Origin: Casp-actino8 sp001510335
GTDB lineage: Bacteria > Actinomycetota > Acidimicrobiia > Acidimicrobiales > Ilumatobacteraceae
DNA: 64,000 bases
NCBI GenBank assembly: GCA_027729635.1
Contig: JAQCEM010000007.1
Span: 1-64,000, forward strand
Reading direction: 5' to 3'
Of the stretch, positions 55,062 through 63,819 are shown one piece after another. Under the pieces are notes generated by a model. The model was not told where the DNA came from, did not search any database, and was given only the letters and a program-made list of their open reading frames with translations. The position numbers were made by a program, and so were the translations under genes. Within the stretch, counting starts at the first letter, position 1, and each line of letters begins with the position of its first letter.

Positions 55062-58037
55062 GTGAAACCTTCTTCGGACCTGCCCCGTAGCCCGCGCCGA
55101 CCCAGAAACCCCAATCGTCCCGCCTGGGTATCAAAGGGTCGAATCGCCCTCTTTGTGGTTGCTGCGCTGATTCTGATTCTGTTTTTGTCGGCTCGAACAC
55201 TGGCGAACTTCTATGTTGACTTGTTGTGGTTCCGCTCGGTTGAGCGAGGAAACGTTTTTTGGACCAGCCTTCGGTCCAAGGTTTTCCTCGGTGCGGTTTT
55301 CAGCGTCGCATTCGCGATTGTCTCGTTTATTAGCTTGACATTGGCCGAGCGATTGTCGCCGAAGGAACTTTCAAGTGGGCCCGAACGCGAAGTAGTTGAG
55401 CGATTCAAAATGATCGTCGGCCGAAGGACGCGTTTATTGCGTATCGCCGTTTCAGTTTTGTTTGGTTTGTTAGTTGGTCTGCCAGCAATGGCGCAGTGGC
55501 AAGACTGGTTGCTATTCAAAAATTCGCAATCGTTCGGAACGAGTGACCCACTATTTGGAGTAGATGTGGGGTTCTACGTTTTCCGACTCCCGTTCTTGAC
55601 CTTCTTAGTTGATTGGGCATTTGCTGCGGTAGTGATGATCACCCTTCTGACTGTGGTGATGCATTTCTTGAATGGATCTATTCGTGTACAAACAGCAGGC
55701 GATCGAATTTCTAAAGGCGCGCGTATTCATCTGAGTGTTATGTTTGCGATTCTTGCGCTGGTAAAGGCAGCCGATTATTGGCTGCAGCGTTTTGAATTAA
55801 CAGTTTCCAGTCGAGGTGTCGTGCAGGGCGCGACATACACAGATGTCAATGCTCAACTTCCTGCGATCAATTTGTTGATTTTGGTTAGCTTGCTGGTTGC
55901 CGCTCTTTTCTTGGCCGGAATTCGATTTGGTGGTTGGCGACTACCTCTTTTATCAATGGCTTTGTGGGCAGTTGTGGCGATCGTTGCCGGCACGGTCTAT
56001 CCAGCGGTCATTCAACGTTTTGTCGTGCAGCCAAACGTGACGACTCGCGAGTCTGATTACATCGGACGCAATATCACAGCAACACGTGCGGCGATGGGTA
56101 TAGATAAAGTTGAAACAATCTCGCTTGAGTCTGGCTTTGTCTCTGATGCTGAGGTAGCCCAAGAAACTGCTCCGTTGGCTGACGCGCGGTTGCTTGATGT
56201 TTCTGAGATGAGAGATCGTTACTCGCTTGACCAAGGGCTTTTTGCGTTCTACTCAATTAATGATCTAGACGTCGATCGATATGAGGTGAATGGCCGGACA
56301 CAACAAACCATGGTCGCGGCGCGCGAACTTAACCCGGACGGTATTCCTAATAAAACCTGGGTGTCAAAGCATTTGATTTACACCCATGGTTGTGGAGTGG
56401 TAGCAGCAAGTGCATCGCAAATCACTTCTGATGGTCGCCCGATTTATCAAGAAATCGCTACTGATAAGCCCCAGTTGTATGTTGGTACTCAGCAGCCTGG
56501 CTACGCGATCGTCAAAACCAAGCAGGTTGAACAGGCGTGCCCGAACACCGAAGCAAAGTCTTACGATGGCTCTGGCGGAATCACCCTTGATACGGCTGCC
56601 AAGAAGCTGGCCTTTGCCATTCATTTCGGTGAGTTCAACTTATTTGGTTCAAGTTTGATTACTGACGAATCACGTCTCATTGATGTTCGTGATGTCAGAG
56701 ACCGTGTATCAAAGGTGGCTCCTTTCTTGCACCTTGATGCTGATCCATACCCAGTTGTTGATGGTGGCAAAGTTTTTTGGGTGATCGATGCATTCACGAC
56801 AACATCGCGCTACCCCTACGCTCAACAAGCGAATACTGACAACCTCACTGCGGGTTCAGGGTTAAAGCACAACTTCAATTACGTCCGCAACAGTGTGAAG
56901 GCAGTCGTCAATGCCTATGACGGTTCGGTGGTGTTGTATGCCGTTGATCCGACTGACCCCGTTTTGGTGGCCTGGTCTAAAGCATTCCCTGGACTCTTCA
57001 CTTCTGCCGATCAAGTGCCGGCCAGTTTGCGGACTCACTTCCGTTATCCCGAAGATTTGTTCAGGGTGCAAACCAATCTTTACGGTCGCTATCAGTTCAC
57101 TGAGGTCGACGAATTCTTTAGTCGTGATTCGGCATGGAGCGTGGCGCAAGCAGCACAACGTGAACCCGAAGTTGGAGTTTCCACCGCGGGTGATGTCACA
57201 ACAGGTGTCGGCGCAACTTCGCAGGCCGACACGGGGAATGTCGCCGACGCGAATGTTGCACGTTTTGAGCCCTATTACACGCTGTTCCATAATCCCGACT
57301 CAGTGGGTTCGACAGCCGCTCCGATTTTTTCTTTGATCCGCCCGTTTGTTCCGTTCTCCTCTGACGACACTCGAAAAGAATTGCGTGCCTTTATGGTGGT
57401 GTCGAGCGATCCCGAAACCTACGGACAATTGAAGGTGTACAAGTATGAGGGATCTTTGCCGGCTGGACCCGCAACAGTTTCAGCGGAGCTCAGCAGTAAC
57501 CCCAACATCTCGCCAGTGATTACTCTTCTTGACCAGCGTGGTTCGAGAGTCATTCTTGGTCAGTTGCAAGTCATTCCCGTTGGGAAAGGCCTGATTTGGG
57601 TGCAGCCGTTGTATGTGCGTCCTGATGACTCTGGATCAAAACAAGTTTTCGTACGTCGAGTTTTGGCGTGGTATAACGGCGAATCAGTGATCGGTGACAC
57701 ATTGTCTGAGGCAATTAATCGTCTGTTCCCGAGAGCCAATGTGGACCTTGGTGAAGTTGTTGGTGATTCAGGCAGTTCAGAAACTGATACTGACACCAAT
57801 ACCGGAACCGACCCCGGAACTGATACTGGTACTGACACTGATACTGGTACTGACACTGGTACCGGAACTGATACTGGCTCAACATCAACTGACCCAGCCA
57901 CATTGCTCGAAGAAGCTCAGATATTGTTCAACGAAGCAGACGCGTCATTGCGTGATGGTGATCTTGGCACGTATCAGAACAAAGTTGACGAGGCCCAAGA
58001 CCTCATCGCTCAGGCATTGGCGCAACTTGGTAGTTGA
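55062..58037 (+). CDS. UPF0182 (COG1615) large membrane protein
   Basis: 991 residues from GTG 55062. A basic N-terminus, then seven membrane helices within about 25-330 (IALFVVAALILILFL; VFLGAVFSVAFAIVSFISL; LVDWAFAAVVMITLLTVVM and others). A large extracytoplasmic domain (about 335-880) carries the conserved YIGRNITATRAAMGID, YSLDQGLFAFYSINDLDVDRYEV and NYVRNSVKAVVNAYDGSVVLYAVD. The tail is Thr/Asp/Gly-rich (about 905-950) and ends in a short helical region (DPATLLEEAQILFNEADASLRDGDLGTYQNKVDEAQDLIAQALAQL). Function is unproven; it is universal in actinobacteria. Confidence 0.93.
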   Translation: MKPSSDLPRSPRRPRNPNRPAWVSKGRIALFVVAALILILFLSARTLANFYVDLLWFRSVERGNVFWTSLRSKVFLGAVFSVAFAIVSFISLTLAERLSPKELSSGPEREVVERFKMIVGRRTRLLRIAVSVLFGLLVGLPAMAQWQDWLLFKNSQSFGTSDPLFGVDVGFYVFRLPFLTFLVDWAFAAVVMITLLTVVMHFLNGSIRVQTAGDRISKGARIHLSVMFAILALVKAADYWLQRFELTVSSRGVVQGATYTDVNAQLPAINLLILVSLLVAALFLAGIRFGGWRLPLLSMALWAVVAIVAGTVYPAVIQRFVVQPNVTTRESDYIGRNITATRAAMGIDKVETISLESGFVSDAEVAQETAPLADARLLDVSEMRDRYSLDQGLFAFYSINDLDVDRYEVNGRTQQTMVAARELNPDGIPNKTWVSKHLIYTHGCGVVAASASQITSDGRPIYQEIATDKPQLYVGTQQPGYAIVKTKQVEQACPNTEAKSYDGSGGITLDTAAKKLAFAIHFGEFNLFGSSLITDESRLIDVRDVRDRVSKVAPFLHLDADPYPVVDGGKVFWVIDAFTTTSRYPYAQQANTDNLTAGSGLKHNFNYVRNSVKAVVNAYDGSVVLYAVDPTDPVLVAWSKAFPGLFTSADQVPASLRTHFRYPEDLFRVQTNLYGRYQFTEVDEFFSRDSAWSVAQAAQREPEVGVSTAGDVTTGVGATSQADTGNVADANVARFEPYYTLFHNPDSVGSTAAPIFSLIRPFVPFSSDDTRKELRAFMVVSSDPETYGQLKVYKYEGSLPAGPATVSAELSSNPNISPVITLLDQRGSRVILGQLQVIPVGKGLIWVQPLYVRPDDSGSKQVFVRRVLAWYNGESVIGDTLSEAINRLFPRANVDLGEVVGDSGSSETDTDTNTGTDPGTDTGTDTDTGTDTGTGTDTGSTSTDPATLLEEAQILFNEADASLRDGDLGTYQNKVDEAQDLIAQALAQLGS
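57781..57890 (+). repeat. Degenerate ACTGATACTGGT tandem repeat
   Basis: About 18 short units of six bases (ACTGAT, ACTGGT, ACCGGA and variants) encode the Thr-Asp/Thr-Gly stalk of the UPF0182 protein. It is prone to length change. Confidence 0.85.
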
Positions 58038-58042
58038 GCTGA

Positions 58043-58408
58043 TTAGCGTTTTTTGTTGATCAACTCGGCAACTTCGGCCAAGTCTTGGCGGAAGGCAATC
58101 TGATAGCGAGCCTGTTCGTTGGCTAAATGTACTTGGTCGGCATTAGCCGTATCGGCACGTTCACCTAAAGCATCAATGTCGCTGGAGAGTTCGCCCAACT
58201 GATGCGTAACTTCGGTTCCCACTTGAGTGACGCGCGCGTTCAGGCTGATGATCTTGCCATCAACTTCTTCAAGGCGTCGCGATTGTTCAGAGTCGACTGC
58301 ATTGATGGACGCTAATTCGGCGCGTAGTTGAGCAAGTTGCTCGCGTAGTTCGGCAACTTCAGCCGGATCTACCAGAGGAGTCTTTGGTGTGCGCTTAAAC
58401 AATCCCAT
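58043..58408 (-). CDS. Small coiled-coil protein
   Basis: 121 residues, almost entirely one coiled coil with good heptads (EVAELREQLAQLRAELASINAVDSEQSRRLEEVDGKIISLNARVTQVGTEVTHQLGELSSDIDALGERADTANADQVHLANEQARYQIAFRQDLAEVAELIN). The N-terminus is short and basic (GLFKRTPKTPLVD). No domain is named. It converges with the UPF0182 gene and is divergent from the nucleosidase gene. Confidence 0.75.
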   Translation of the reverse strand: MGLFKRTPKTPLVDPAEVAELREQLAQLRAELASINAVDSEQSRRLEEVDGKIISLNARVTQVGTEVTHQLGELSSDIDALGERADTANADQVHLANEQARYQIAFRQDLAEVAELINKKR

Positions 58409-58516
58409 GCCTGATCTACCGTACTTCTCTCGTGAGTTGTATGAGGTGATTTTCTACCTGATTGGGGATGCAATTGTGAACACGGCTCATGCTCCGTTGT
58501 TATTACAAATACCACC

Positions 58517-58528
58517 TACTATCAAGTC
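58517..58528 (+). promoter_or_regulatory. Leaderless promoter of the nucleosidase gene
   Basis: TACTAT (58517-58522) ends seven bases before ATG 58529. There is no ribosome site in the 120-base gap. Confidence 0.6.
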
Positions 58529-59254
58529 ATGAAATGCATCGCGGTCGTCATGGCCATGGCCTCTGAAGCCTCGCCAATATTGACGCAACTTGGTGCTCAG
58601 GCGATTCCGGCTGTTCCTTTGATGCCTTTCAAATTTTTTGAAGCGAACCGCAACGGTTGTCGAGTGATTATTTCGGTCAATGGACGCGACAAGCGACATG
58701 GAGTTGATTCGATCGGAACTGAGGCGGCAGCACTCAATACGTACTTTGTTGCCGATCGCTACAACCCCGACTTGTTGATTACTGCCGGAACCGCAGGTGG
58801 TTGGATGCATCAAGGTGCGGAGATTGGTGACGTGTTCGTGAGCGATCAGAAGTTTGTCCACCACGACCGTCGTATCGCGATGCCAGGATTTGATGAGTAC
58901 GGAATTGGTTCGTATCCGGCGGTACCCGCGGCAGGACTTGCCCAAGCGTTGAATCTCAAATTGGGCATCGTCACTACGAGTAACTCATTGGATGAAAACG
59001 ACGATGATCGACGTTTGATAGCGGCCAATGGGGGAGCAGTGAAAGAAATGGAAGCCGCCGCGGTGGCCTACGTCGGCGAAATGATGGCGATTCCGGTCAT
59101 GGGCTTGAAGGCGATTACTGATCTGGTTGACCATCACACTGCGACAGCCGATCAGTTCAATGCGAATTTGCTGATGGCTTCTCGCCGCTTGGCCGAAAAG
59201 TTGGTGCAAGTCATTGATTTTTGCACTCCACGGTCGATTGCTGACCTCGCGTAA
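58529..59254 (+). CDS. MTA/SAH nucleosidase (phosphorylase superfamily)
   Basis: 241 residues. It cleaves 5'-methylthioadenosine or S-adenosylhomocysteine to adenine and the thio-ribose. Catalytic residues: Glu13 (MAMASEA), Glu175 (KEMEAAAVAYVGEMM) and Asp198 (KAITDLVD), aligning with E12, E174 and D197 of E. coli MTAN. ITAGTAGGWMHQGAEIGDVFVSD is the standard glycine-rich turn. The start is set by the leaderless promoter. The next feature is initiator tRNA. Confidence 0.9.
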   Translation: MKCIAVVMAMASEASPILTQLGAQAIPAVPLMPFKFFEANRNGCRVIISVNGRDKRHGVDSIGTEAAALNTYFVADRYNPDLLITAGTAGGWMHQGAEIGDVFVSDQKFVHHDRRIAMPGFDEYGIGSYPAVPAAGLAQALNLKLGIVTTSNSLDENDDDRRLIAANGGAVKEMEAAAVAYVGEMMAIPVMGLKAITDLVDHHTATADQFNANLLMASRRLAEKLVQVIDFCTPRSIADLA

Positions 59255-59314
59255 GGCTGAATAAAGGCGAGCGTTGCCGATAACGCCCTCTGCCCGTACA
59301 CTTCAGGTTTCCGC

Positions 59315-59390
<76 letters not shown>

Positions 59391-59391
<1 letters not shown>

Positions 59392-59432
59392 AATAAAAAT
59401 TGGCCGCCCCTTGGGGCGGCCAATTTTTATTT
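59391..59432. terminator. Strong bidirectional terminator
   Basis: A perfect 20-bp inverted repeat with a two-base centre: A/T-rich outer part, then TTGGCCGCCCC / GGGGCGGCCAA, ending in a T-run on both strands. It begins at the last base of the tRNA-fMet and separates it from the convergent esterase-like gene. Confidence 0.95.
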
Positions 59433-59457
59433 GATCGGGGTTTGCGATTTGGGAGGA

Positions 59458-59550
59458 GCGAAGCGACGGTTCCTCTCCCCGTAGTGAAGGTGTGTGCGAA
59501 GCGACGGTTCCTCTCCCCGTAGTGAAGGTGTGTGCGAAGCGACGGTTCCT
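59458..59550. repeat. 38-bp tandem repeat, about 2.4 units
   Basis: Two identical 38-bp units (59458-59495, 59496-59533) and a 17-base partial copy (59534-59550) begin with GCGAAGCGACGG. They lie between the tRNA terminator and the esterase stop codon, which overlaps the partial copy by one base. TCCTCTCCCCG inside each unit equals the T-arm/acceptor strand of the tRNA. There are no spacers, so it is not a CRISPR. Confidence 0.92.
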
Positions 59551-60707
59551 TACCCAGCACAATCGACGCAGTAGTTGTCGGGCTCGGGTGTGCCATTGAG
59601 GAATGCGGTGAACCATTCGACAAATCGCACACCGTTCATTTCTTCGGTGTAGAACTCTTCACCCACGGCAACGGTGTGCTTGTCGCCTGGCGAGATCCAG
59701 TTCGCGACGTTCACACCAGTGGCTTCAACCTTTGATTCGTTCGTGCGCATGACAGAGACCAAGTCATCGGGGGATAGGCCAGCCATGCGAGCGAAACTGG
59801 AAAGCACACTGTCAAAAGCAAAGTCGTGACGAGCAAACGTGATCTTCGGGTTGTGTTCGGCGGCCTTGATGAATGTGTACGCCGGTGTGAATTGATCAAC
59901 AGTCAGACCTTCGATTTCTGGCCAATCGGGAAGAGTTTCGAGAGTTCCCCAATTACCAACAACGAATCCTATGGCGTCGGGTACTGCACCCGAACTATCG
60001 GCAAAGACTTTGAGATCGGCATTTGGTAATTGATCTCCGGCCATGGCCGCAAACATCGGGGTTGGGAAAGAACCAGCGCTTGAACCGGCAACAACAAGTT
60101 GTGCTGTATCGGGGAAACGCTTCATCATCGTGTCAAGCGCGTTAGAAGCATTGACGAATCCCTTGTGCTGAATCACAACACCGTTGCCGTAGTCCTTGGT
60201 GATATTGCCAGAGTGCACATCGCCGGTGCAGTAGGGGATATAAACAGCCGAGTAATCGGCGAATGGATTTTCTGGATTGCCAAAATCAAAAATTCCGGGA
60301 ATATTCTCGAGTTTTGATATTGGCGAAATGGTTTCGCTGTATGTGCCGCTTCCAGGCGTACACATTTCTGCACTGAAACAAGCCCCGCCTCCTTCTAGAT
60401 AAAACAACACCTTGGTCGGACTTGCTTCACGAATGTAATAGTGAAAAGGACTGCCATCAGCACACATGCAATCGGCGGGGGCTTCAATAGTTTCCCAAGT
60501 CGGCGCAACAGGTGATTCGGTTGAAACAGTTGTGGTTGGCTCAGTTACTGCGACATCAGTCGTTGCAAATGCTTGCGTTGAAGGACTAGCAGTGTCAGAT
60601 GAACTCGAAGAATCACCACCACCGCATGCGGCCAGTGCAAGCAAACCAAAAATGGCGGTCGTTGCTCCGAAACGGACGGATGAATGTGAAACGTGACGTG
60701 ATGTCAT
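59550..60707 (-). CDS. Pectin-acetylesterase/Notum-family lipoprotein hydrolase
   Basis: About 385 residues from ATG 60707 behind a G-run ribosome site. Lipoprotein signal (FGATTAIFGLLALAACGGG), Ser/Thr linker, then the PAE alpha/beta-hydrolase: KVLFYLEGGGACFSAEMC (oxyanion region), YIPYCTGDVHSGN, nucleophile motif VVAGSSAGSFP and HTVAVGEEFY with the catalytic His. DNYCVDCAG ends the protein. It probably deacylates an extracellular polysaccharide or ester. It is a single gene ending against the 38-bp repeat. Confidence 0.88.
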   Translation of the reverse strand: MTSRHVSHSSVRFGATTAIFGLLALAACGGGDSSSSSDTASPSTQAFATTDVAVTEPTTTVSTESPVAPTWETIEAPADCMCADGSPFHYYIREASPTKVLFYLEGGGACFSAEMCTPGSGTYSETISPISKLENIPGIFDFGNPENPFADYSAVYIPYCTGDVHSGNITKDYGNGVVIQHKGFVNASNALDTMMKRFPDTAQLVVAGSSAGSFPTPMFAAMAGDQLPNADLKVFADSSGAVPDAIGFVVGNWGTLETLPDWPEIEGLTVDQFTPAYTFIKAAEHNPKITFARHDFAFDSVLSSFARMAGLSPDDLVSVMRTNESKVEATGVNVANWISPGDKHTVAVGEEFYTEEMNGVRFVEWFTAFLNGTPEPDNYCVDCAG

Positions 60708-60770
60708 TGTTGACCCCCCGGTAACAAAGTCAGAATACAAAGTCAGTAGAGGTCTGCACGCACCGTAATT

Positions 60771-62096
60771 GTGAAGATCAGGGGCCGAGCGAGCAAGTTG
60801 CGAGATACCGTTACACAGGTGTCTGAAGCCGAAGAACGTTCCCCTGGCTTTGTTGATGCTTCCGTACTGCCCAAACCATCTGATGCACGGATTGCGGTAC
60901 GAGTAAGTCGTCCTGGTTTACGGGCAATTCGTTCTGGTAGCCCATGGTTGTTTGACCAAGCAGTTGAATCACACAAACCAACGGGCGTGAGCGGCGACTT
61001 GGCTGTGGTCTTCGATGACAATCGCCGTTTCGCAGCAATCGGATTATGGGATCCCGAATCACCTATCAGAGTCAAGGTGTTGCATGTCGGTAAGCCAGTC
61101 ATCATTGATGACGACTGGTGGCTCAACAAAATGCGTCAGGCACTTGAGATTCGGCGTGAACTTTTGAGTACTGGATTGACAACGGGATTTCGTTGGGTTC
61201 ATGGTGAGAACGACGGACTTCCAGGCTTGATTGTTGATCAATATGCATCAACTGCTGTCATCAAGTTGTACACCGGGGCATGGTTTGTGCATTTACGTTC
61301 GATCATGAAGGCATTGATTGAAGTCGGTTCTCTCGAGCGCGTCGTGATTCGCTTTTCGCGACTGGTTCGCGATGGTGAAACGTACGGCTTGGTTGATGGC
61401 GACACCTTGTATGGCCAAGCCCCAACCGGACCAATCATGTTTTTGGAGAATGGTCTTGCACTAGAAGCAGACGTCGTCTTTGGCCACAAAACCGGACACT
61501 TTTTAGATCAACGCGACAACCGAGCGATCGTGCGCAACTTGGCGAGTGGTTGTCGAGTTCTTGATGTGTTTTCAAGTACTGGTGGTTTCACCTTGTCGGT
61601 CGCTGCGGGTGGAGCGAAGTCAGTGCACATGGTCGATGTGAGCGCTCCTGCTCTTGCAACGGCTCATCGCAATCTTGAGCACAACAAAGAGATTGGTTCA
61701 ATCACGTCATGCAAGGTGACCGATGTTCGTGGTGACGCTTTCGCAGTGCTTGAAGCGATGGTTGAGCGCGGTGAGCAATTCGACCTTGTGATTTTGGATC
61801 CGCCGTCATTTGCGCAAAATCAGGCGTCAATCTTGCGGGCCTTGAGTTCATACGAACGATTGGCTCGTCTTGGATTGCGACTTACTGCACCTAGCGGCAC
61901 TTTGTTGCAGGCATCGTGTTCAAGTCGGGTCAACATTGATGAACTCGCAGATGCGGCTTATCTTGCGGCTCGAATGGCACAAGTTGAGATTGACGAATTC
62001 AAACGCACCGAACACGCAGTTGATCATCCGATCGGTTTCGAATTCGGTGCGTATTTAAAGGCGATTTACTACAAGGTCACGCCATACCGCGACTAA
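60771..62096 (+). CDS. RlmI-like 23S rRNA m5C methyltransferase
   Basis: 441 residues from GTG 60771 (internal GTGs in the first 20 codons are possible). An N-terminal PUA-like part (ARIAVRVSRPGLRAIRSGSPWLFDQAV ... FAAIGLWDPESPIRVKVLH), the RWVHGENDGLPGLIVDQY segment, and a Rossmann methyltransferase with FLDQRDNRAIVRNLASGCRVLDVFSSTGGFTLSVAAGGAKSVHMVDVS, motif IV DLVILDPPSFAQ and the ASCSSRV catalytic loop. The substrate is probably m5C1962 (E. coli numbering). It converges with TetR. Confidence 0.9.
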   Translation: MKIRGRASKLRDTVTQVSEAEERSPGFVDASVLPKPSDARIAVRVSRPGLRAIRSGSPWLFDQAVESHKPTGVSGDLAVVFDDNRRFAAIGLWDPESPIRVKVLHVGKPVIIDDDWWLNKMRQALEIRRELLSTGLTTGFRWVHGENDGLPGLIVDQYASTAVIKLYTGAWFVHLRSIMKALIEVGSLERVVIRFSRLVRDGETYGLVDGDTLYGQAPTGPIMFLENGLALEADVVFGHKTGHFLDQRDNRAIVRNLASGCRVLDVFSSTGGFTLSVAAGGAKSVHMVDVSAPALATAHRNLEHNKEIGSITSCKVTDVRGDAFAVLEAMVERGEQFDLVILDPPSFAQNQASILRALSSYERLARLGLRLTAPSGTLLQASCSSRVNIDELADAAYLAARMAQVEIDEFKRTEHAVDHPIGFEFGAYLKAIYYKVTPYRD

Positions 62097-62129
62097 CCGC
62101 GACTTATTGTGTCATTCACGACACCAGAA

Positions 62130-62717
62130 TCACACTGGGCGTTGAGCTGAGCGCAAGCCAGCCCAGGCCAGATCGCTCACTTGCCGAGCGATTAATTCGG
62201 GATCAAATTCGCCACCAAGACGTAACAACCGACGCGACACACCTTCGGCTAAACCGACCAACGCATGGGCCAAGGTGCGGCGATGTTCGGGATCAATGTC
62301 AGCAGTAATTAACGGTTCAATAGCATCAGCAACTTGTGACTGAAACTTGCCCGCTGCTTCGCTGAATTCGGGGTCGCGGCGTGAGCCACCACCGAATAAC
62401 AACTGGAATGCATCGTGATCGTCGTAGACCCACTGAAAGTAGGCGCGAAAACCAAGTTCGGTGCGACGACGCCCGTTGATTTGCGCAATTTCGGGTGTGG
62501 TGATGACTTTGAGCATGCGCGCGCCAGCATCTTCGATGAGCGCCAAGTACAGCTCGCGCTTTGATTCAAAGTGTTGATACAAAACTGGCTTAGTGATTCC
62601 GGCTGCTTCGGCGACATCAGTCATTGATGTCTGGTGGTAGCCCTCACGAGCAAACACGTCAAGTGCAACTGCAAGCAATTGTTCGCGACGCTCAGCTGCT
62701 GGCATTCTTAACGACAT
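62130..62717 (-). CDS. TetR-family transcription regulator
   Basis: 195 residues behind a GAGGG ribosome site. N-terminal TetR HTH (REQLLAVALDVFAREGYHQTSMTDVAEAAGITKPVLYQHFESKRELYLALI) and a ligand-binding helical half with the HEDAF-like YDDHDAFQLLF. The ligand is unknown. It lies beside a two-helix membrane-protein gene on the same strand, and the enoyl-CoA hydratase gene is just beyond, so a fatty-acid or aromatic regulator is a guess only. Confidence 0.93.
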   Translation of the reverse strand: MSLRMPAAERREQLLAVALDVFAREGYHQTSMTDVAEAAGITKPVLYQHFESKRELYLALIEDAGARMLKVITTPEIAQINGRRRTELGFRAYFQWVYDDHDAFQLLFGGGSRRDPEFSEAAGKFQSQVADAIEPLITADIDPEHRRTLAHALVGLAEGVSRRLLRLGGEFDPELIARQVSDLAWAGLRSAQRPV

Positions 62718-62735
62718 AACGCCCTCACGGTACCT

Positions 62736-63014
62736 TTATAAACCTTGTGCAACATCATCTTTCTCGGCGGCCTTGACGGCATATCCGAGAACGATGGCAG
62801 GAGCGAGAAGAATGGAGCCGACCACCATGCAAATGGTGATGAGCGTGACCATGGTGTCGTTGAAATCGACCGTGAAAGCCACGATGAAAAGAGCGATGGC
62901 TGCTGCAAAAAGTAAATAACCGAGCCGATTGGCGCGCTTCGTCCACACGGCGATCATTGCCCGCCGAATCCGAACGGGATCAGGTGTCGACTGTGGGCTT
63001 TCGGGGGCATTCAT
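62736..63014 (-). CDS. Two-helix membrane hypothetical protein
   Basis: 92 residues: a basic N-terminus (RIRRAMIAVWTKRANR), two membrane helices (about 32-51, LGYLLFAAAIALFIVAFTVDF; about 56-80, MVTLITICMVVGSILLAPAIVLGYAV), and a short charged C-terminus. It lies 18 bases before the TetR start in the same direction and is divergent from the hydratase gene. Family not recognised. Confidence 0.75.
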   Translation of the reverse strand: MNAPESPQSTPDPVRIRRAMIAVWTKRANRLGYLLFAAAIALFIVAFTVDFNDTMVTLITICMVVGSILLAPAIVLGYAVKAAEKDDVAQGL

Positions 63015-63058
63015 AACGCTGTCAGCCTAGAGGGTGGGCTCACAGTCTCACGACGGGC

Positions 63059-63070
63059 TACCGTTCGCAT
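63059..63070 (+). promoter_or_regulatory. Leaderless promoter of the hydratase gene
   Basis: TACCGT (63059-63064) ends seven bases before GTG 63071. Confidence 0.55.
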
Positions 63071-63799
63071 GTGGCAGTTCTTGTGGAATGGTTTGAATCG
63101 GTATGCAAGGTGGTGATTGATCGCCCTGATAAGCGCAATGCGGTCGATTTGGCAACGTTGCAGGCTTTGTATGGGGCGCAAGCGACAGCGGTATCAGGTG
63201 GCGCACGTGTGCTGGTATTGACAGGTACTCCGCCAGCTTTTTGTAGCGGTGCCGATTTAGGTGGTGTCGAACTCGGCGAATTCACCGACACGTTGTTGTC
63301 GGTGTTGCGCGGTTTTGGCTCGATGGACTGTCTCACATTGGCATCCATTGACGGGCCAGCGCTTGGTGCAGGTTCGCAGTTGGCTGCTGCCTGCGATTTA
63401 CGTATTGCGACACCGAAGAGCAAGTTTGGCGTGCCAGCCGCAAAGTTAGGTCTTGCCGTTGATTCATGGACGGTTGAACGTATTGGGCGCGAAGCCGGAT
63501 GGAGCGCGGCGCGTTACATGTTGTTATCGGCTGAAGCGATTCATGCTGATGAACTTGTTGGTGGCTTCGTTCATCGACTCGGCAATCTTGAGGACGCAAT
63601 GACGTGGGCACACGAGATGTCGTTACTTGCTCCACTCACCATCAAGGCGCACAAAATGGCCCTTGAACGTTTGGGCGGTGCCGATATTTCTCTTGAAGCA
63701 GTTGAACACGCACGCCTTGCTGCGTGGGCAAGCAATGATGCGAATGAAGGACGTCAAGCGTTCTTAGAAAAACGCACGCCAGATTTTCTTGGTAACTAG
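63071..63799 (+). CDS. Enoyl-CoA hydratase/isomerase family protein
   Basis: 242 residues from GTG 63071. Crotonase fold with oxyanion-hole strands VLVLTGTPPAFCSGADLGG and ASIDGPALGAGSQLAAACDLRIA, then FGVPAAKLGLAVDSWTVERIG and LLSAEAIHADELVGGFVHR. The position of the second catalytic Glu of hydratases appears to be replaced in LGLAVDSW, so isomerase or another crotonase activity is as likely as hydration. Acyl-CoA metabolism is the general role. Confidence 0.88.
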   Translation: MAVLVEWFESVCKVVIDRPDKRNAVDLATLQALYGAQATAVSGGARVLVLTGTPPAFCSGADLGGVELGEFTDTLLSVLRGFGSMDCLTLASIDGPALGAGSQLAAACDLRIATPKSKFGVPAAKLGLAVDSWTVERIGREAGWSAARYMLLSAEAIHADELVGGFVHRLGNLEDAMTWAHEMSLLAPLTIKAHKMALERLGGADISLEAVEHARLAAWASNDANEGRQAFLEKRTPDFLGN

Positions 63800-63819
63800 C
63801 TTTTCAGATCGTGTTTTTC

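Noticed and set aside
59458..59550. CRISPR array
   Set aside because: Repeats are directly abutted with no spacers, there are only about 2.4 units, and no cas genes are present.
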